This document shows positions 60,326-64,000 of a stretch of 64,000 bases of DNA, piece after piece; the stretch's first letter is position 1, and each line of letters begins with the position of its first letter. A program made the position numbers and the translations under genes. Origin of the DNA: Heliocybe sulcata (taxonomy: Eukaryota; Basidiomycota; Agaricomycetes; Gloeophyllales; Gloeophyllaceae); the NCBI GenBank assembly GCA_004369045.1, contig ML213503.1, positions 1,893,121 through 1,957,120 of the forward strand, given 5' to 3'. Below the pieces are notes generated by a model that did not search any database, was not told the origin of the DNA, and saw only the letters and a list, made by a program, of their open reading frames with translations.

Positions 60326-61778
60326 ATGGATACTGAAGGCCAGAGCAGCGCGGACGCGCCGACTCGCGTGGTCCGGAGACTGGCTGTCGTATTATTCGTG
60401 GTCATTCTCCTGGCGTTTGCGATCCAGAGTCAGCTCACGCAGGTGAGACTATGCTGCGACAATGATTGTAGCGTTGACAGCCTGAATCTTGCTTTAGTAC
60501 GTTCAGACAACGCTGGGTTATCGTCAGCCGTTCTTCCTATTGTGAGTGATCAGCCGGTCTCGCATTGTCGTGTGTTTGTGGATGCTGACCGTTTTATGTT
60601 CAGCTATGCGGTGCATAGCTCCTTGCTTGTAATGCTGCCGTTGCATCTCTTGTACCTTGTTCTGGTGACGAAACGCTCTCCACGATATTTCCTCGCTATG
60701 ATACGTCGAACCCTAATCCGCCAGTTGCGCGCCCCGATATCGGAAGCCCATGCTTCCCCGTTTCCAACCCAGCGCCTGGTGCATCTGATACTTCTCTTCA
60801 CGGCCGGAATCTCTACCCCCGCGTTGCTCTGGTACATCGCGGTGTCGCTTTCCTCGTAAGATCTGGTTGAATAAAATACTGCCTCCCCGTTGCTAATCGA
60901 CAACTCGTTCACAGTATCAGCGACGTGACAGCTTTGTGGAACACAAACGCGTTCTTCGCATATGTTTTTGCCGTCAAGATATTTCATCTCAGCTGGCAAC
61001 CGACCAAGCTCATAGCTGTAACAGCTGCTACGGTCGGTGCCGCTGCAGTCGTGTACGGCGGCAGCTCATCTGTCCCTGATACCCCGGAACCTGCGCCAGA
61101 AGGAAGTGCAAGGACTGCTGCCCTCATCCGGCCCACAGCGCCGCTGCTTGGGGACCTTCTGACGCTTGTGGCCTCCATCACCTATGGATTGTATCAAGTA
61201 TTGTATAAGAAATACATCGCACTTCCTACCGATCCGGAATTCGATCCTGCCGAAGACTATGATCGACTTCCCGCTTCCGAAAACGAGGACGCAGTAGCCG
61301 TTGAAGAAGCCTTACTCCCTTCCTCCGATCATCCGCTCTCTCCGCTACCCTTCGGCTTGTACGCGAACTTCTTCACGTCTGCTATCGGCCTCTGTACTCT
61401 TGCACTGCTTTGGATACCCATCCCCATTCTCCATTATCTAGACCTGGAGCACTTCAAACTACCTGGCAATATATTTACTGTCGGCGTGATTGCCTGCATA
61501 GCAATGACAGGTGTAATATTTAATGGCGGACTCATGGTAAACCATAACCCAATGATCTGTCCCTGCGCTGACCAAAAATGCAGATACTATTAGGAATCTG
61601 GGGACCTATAATCACTTCAGTCGGCAACTTAATGACCATAGTGCTAGTCTTTATTTCGGACGTTATCTGGGGAGGAGCGGTGCAAACCGTTACAATATGG
61701 TCAGCCATTGGTGCAAGCATAATCGTAGGCGCCTTCGGCGTGCTAGTGTACGACATGGGCAAGGCCGGACAAGAGTAA
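60326..61778 (+). CDS. DMT-superfamily transporter, SLC35F/YML018C-like
   Basis: This is a ten-helix-type membrane protein of the drug/metabolite transporter superfamily, probably in an endomembrane or the vacuole. The start MDTEGQSSADAPTRVVRRLA precedes the first helix VVLFVVILLAFAIQ. A short exon adds YVQTTLGYRQPFF. Further segments include SSLLVMLPLHLLYLVLV, LLFTAGISTPALLWYIAVSL, SDVTALWNTNAFFAYVFAV, LIAVTAATVGAAAVVYGG, LLTLVASITYGLYQVLYKKY, LYANFFTSAIGLCTLALLWI, FTVGVIACIAMTGVIFNGG, ITSVGNLMTIVLVFISDVIW and a last helix ending VYDMGKAGQE. A hydrophilic acidic loop separates the two halves. The WNTNAFF and GNLMTIV-like signatures fit the SLC35F/thiamine-repressible YML018C group. The substrate is unknown. 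Four introns are placed. Confidence 0.87.
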
Positions 61779-63839
61779 TATGACACATGCAATGCTCTTA
61801 CCTGGGCCGTCGTAGCGTGTCTAGCTACTCAAATGCGGTTCCGTTTATACATGGGTTTCTGAGGGATGCAAATCAAGTATGGAGATCCTATTTCATGACC
61901 TTTGATCCCGCGGGGCGCTGATGCTTCTTGCTAACCTCGATGGTGCTTTGTGTTATGCATCGCAATTTCCATCCCTTTATGGCAGACAAAGTCGCATTAT
62001 GACTTCCACTGACGGAGCTCACAGTCGAGGTCTAACTGTTATGTGTAGTGGAATAGGCAATGCAGTATACGACTGCGAGGTGAGCGATTTGTCCGCCCTA
62101 ATACTGGTCCCATCTAACTACTTCTTAGTGTTGCTTCCAGAGTGACGCTTCTTCCCTGGGCTTCGTCGTTATACCTGATAGGTTGGCGGGAAGCCAACTC
62201 TTCGAAGTATAAAATTTGGCAAGATTGTTCGCAACCTCAAGCATCGCTGAGAGGGACAGGCTTATCCCGCCCCTTTATCAAGCATGACCGACGTTGACAA
62301 GGCAGTCCCGGGTAATGATGCGTCGCGACATCCCTCTTGCCCATACGCCATTCTCCTTGGCGGCTTCTGAGCCTTTGCGGAGGAAATGCTACATAGCTGG
62401 GAGTGCACAACCCCTGGCCAACCATGTGCTTCCTTGACGTTGTACTTAACCCGCTCGCCCTTGTAGCGACTCTTGTCTTCGGCGCGTCCTCTACTCTGAG
62501 GCCTGTTGAGAGATTCACGGCCGAGCGGGCAGTTTCCTTGACCAGCTCAAGAATTGCGTCTCCAAGGACGCTCACGTTGATTGGCTGAAGAAGGAACTGA
62601 GCGGCGACTTCGCCGTTACCCATGACTGGGACGCCGGATTTTTCATTGGCTTCTCCGGTACGTTGTAAACCTTTAATCCCAGACCTACCGTTTCAAGAAA
62701 CTTCATAGGGCAGTTCGATGAGAGCACTTTGAATACCCTTTGCTCGGCCGCATATGTCGAAAGCATCGCTTAGGATGGTATTGTAAGCATCAAGTCCACC
62801 GTGACCCAGTAAAACGGTCGCATTGTCCTCACTGCCCCTGAAATCGACATGGAGCTACATGTGACGGTCGCTCCCTGGAGCCTTATGCGACTGAGCGGTC
62901 GTGGACATCTACGCGCTAGGGTTGTCTGCTAGCAGGGCTTGGATCGGAAGCCCAAGTGCGCGTAGTGAACTGGTAGTACTCCAGCTCCTGATGCCACCCG
63001 CGGAATTGAACACGTCCTTTGCCCGCCGTGTAAACTTGACCATCCGGAGTCTGAGGGTCAAAAGCGCGCTCTCCGGCGTTCGTGAGTAATAGGCGCCAGC
63101 GTCAATGCATGTATATCTCCTGACCTCGCCTATTCAGCTTCGAGCACTGTGAATGATCTCGCCCACAATGCTTAAATCCATGATACGACATTGAGCTGCA
63201 CCTTTCTTGGGCCCTTCGCGATGGTCACACACAAGTAGAGTATGAGCTCCTACACGAGCCTTTATGTTGTAATGACCATTGCAAACGTAGATATCAAACG
63301 GTGATTATTGTAGAAATCCGGGATGAAAGGGGGCGTATTTTCACAATGGTAGTTATAGCACAGACAAGCGAAGCGACTACGACCAGATAGAGAGAGTAGA
63401 TAATGACCCGCGAGCTAAGAGCACAGAGATTCACTTGAGCAGTGGGATATGGATGCCGAAAGTGCAATGTCAGGAAGCGAAGTCCATAAAATAAGGGGCA
63501 CGGCGTCGAGCGACGGGGAGAACGGACTGCGTTACAGCAGCAAATAATAGGAAAAATGCCTCCGCTCCCGATGATACGGCATCTACCTATGCCTAGACGG
63601 AGACAATGGACCCAGAGGTCGCAACACCCTACGGGCTGTGGAGGACCCACTTCAATCAGTAGCCCTCCATATCACCACGGACCAATAGCAGTCCTGGCTA
63701 ACCAACCCACCAAGCGACATGACCAATTATATTCATATACACATCGCAACCCTACGTCATGTCGTATGGCAATCATTGGTTGGCGCCAGGGCTCATCAAA
63801 CTAGGAGGCACCGTACGTCAGTTCATCGCCAAGGAATAA
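61779..63839. other. Gene-poor stretch with scattered decayed frames
   Basis: About 2 kb without a gene I can model. Frames are short on both strands. The only part with protein-like composition is on the minus strand at about 62237-62850, listed separately. No inverted repeats, tandem repeats or RNA genes stood out. Confidence 0.5.
62237..62850 (-). pseudogene. Decayed minus-strand gene fragment, family unrecognised
   Basis: Protein-like segments in two frames follow one another. They are LLGHGGLDAYNTILSDAFDI and KGIQSALIELPYE (about 62840-62700), then GVPVMGNGEVAAQFLLQP and VLGDAILELVKETARSAVNL (about 62630-62520), then VEDAPKTRVATRASG. A stop follows LPYEVS between the first two. The composition looks like an enzyme or adaptor domain rather than chance, but I do not recognise it. 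An unplaced intron is an alternative to decay. Confidence 0.3.
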
Positions 63840-63979
63840 TCACGGACCAATGACGGACCTCTTCCGCTTAGCCTTGGTCATCTCCTTCCGTAATGCGGGG
63901 CCGTCCAACGGCTTCAGGAGCTCAAATGCGCACAGCAACTCCTCAGAAACGCTCATGCATGCCCCGTAATTGTCGAACT
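63840..63979 (-). CDS. Last exon of an unrecognised gene continuing beyond the window
   Basis: An open frame reads [20 protein letters not shown], then [20 protein letters not shown] and SVIGP before a stop at 63840-63842. Its upstream edge at 63979 follows a CGCAG acceptor, so an earlier exon should lie at or beyond the right edge. The basic C-terminus (KAKRKR) could be a nuclear localisation signal. The product is not recognised. Confidence 0.4.
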
Positions 63980-64000
63980 CTGCGTATGAAGAAACTTAGG

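Noticed and set aside
63294-63650. A 118-codon minus-strand frame
   Set aside because: Composition is erratic with no motif, no splice continuity and no plausible promoter context.

Overview
The window looks like a piece of a basidiomycete nuclear genome, probably an Agaricomycete. Genes are dense, sit on both strands, and are split by many short introns of about 45-70 bp with GT(A/G)NGT donors and YAG acceptors. The protein set is eukaryotic and fungal: VPS13, AP-2 alpha, Rec8, mitochondrial pyruvate carrier, RTA1-type exporter, DUG3-type amidotransferase. No bacterial operon structure and no CRISPR array were seen, and no tRNA or rRNA gene was recognised. All gene models below were assembled by eye from reading frames plus plausible splice sites. 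Outer limits are firmer than individual exon borders.

Layout. 1-10403 (-): most of a giant VPS13 lipid-transfer gene, running off the left edge. 10404-12187: mostly non-coding. 12188-13429 (+): ELO fatty-acid elongase. 14232-17371 (+): PH-C2-RasGAP protein, convergent with 17577-20868 (-) AP-2 alpha adaptin. 21240-25399 (-): DHX9-like RNA helicase with dsRNA-binding domains. 25810-26653 (-): HscB/Jac1 Fe-S co-chaperone, divergent from 26781-28357 (+) dysferlin-domain protein. 28699-30629 (+): phosphoacetylglucosamine mutase. About 31027-31485: relic of a Helitron-type helicase. 31846-33476 (+): DUG3-like class II amidotransferase. 33793-36188 (-): GRAMD4-like membrane protein, divergent from 36416-39578 (+) meiotic cohesin Rec8. 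40039-40944 (+): isopentenyl-diphosphate isomerase. 41205-42620 (-): unrecognised proline-rich protein, divergent from 43078-43714 (+) MPC1. 43846-47183 (-): DNA ligase I. 48360-49797 (+): unrecognised single-pass membrane protein. 50191-52701 (-): GT31-type glycosyltransferase. 52933-53578: complete non-autonomous terminal-inverted-repeat (TIR) transposon. 53828-55233 (-): GST-like protein, divergent from 55554-56311 (+) SGT1. 57208-58588 (+): RTA1-like exporter. 58917-59604 (+): dihydrofolate reductase. 59834-60097 (-): mitochondrial bL36, divergent from 60326-61778 (+) DMT/SLC35F-like transporter. 61779-63839: gene-poor. 63840-63979 (-): last exon of a gene running off the right edge.

Most genes are ordinary housekeeping functions: membrane lipid traffic (VPS13, ELO, GRAMD4-like, RTA1-like, IDI), endocytosis (AP-2), cell-wall precursor and glycan synthesis (AGM1, GT31), mitochondria (HSC20, MPC1, bL36m), and DNA replication, meiosis and nucleotide supply (ligase I, Rec8, DHFR). 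They are not a functional cluster.

The most notable non-genic signals are as follows. (1) A 646-bp element has about 98-bp TIRs, a perfect 10-bp target-site duplication, an internal five-unit TTAGGG-like 11-bp array and several strong hairpins. (2) Three ACGCGT (MluI cell-cycle box) motifs lie within 35 bp upstream of DNA ligase I, and two more lie in the rec8 promoter. (3) A decayed Helitron helicase. (4) A direct-repeat-bounded AT-rich block at 47540-48141. I see no convincing, wholly new multi-gene system.
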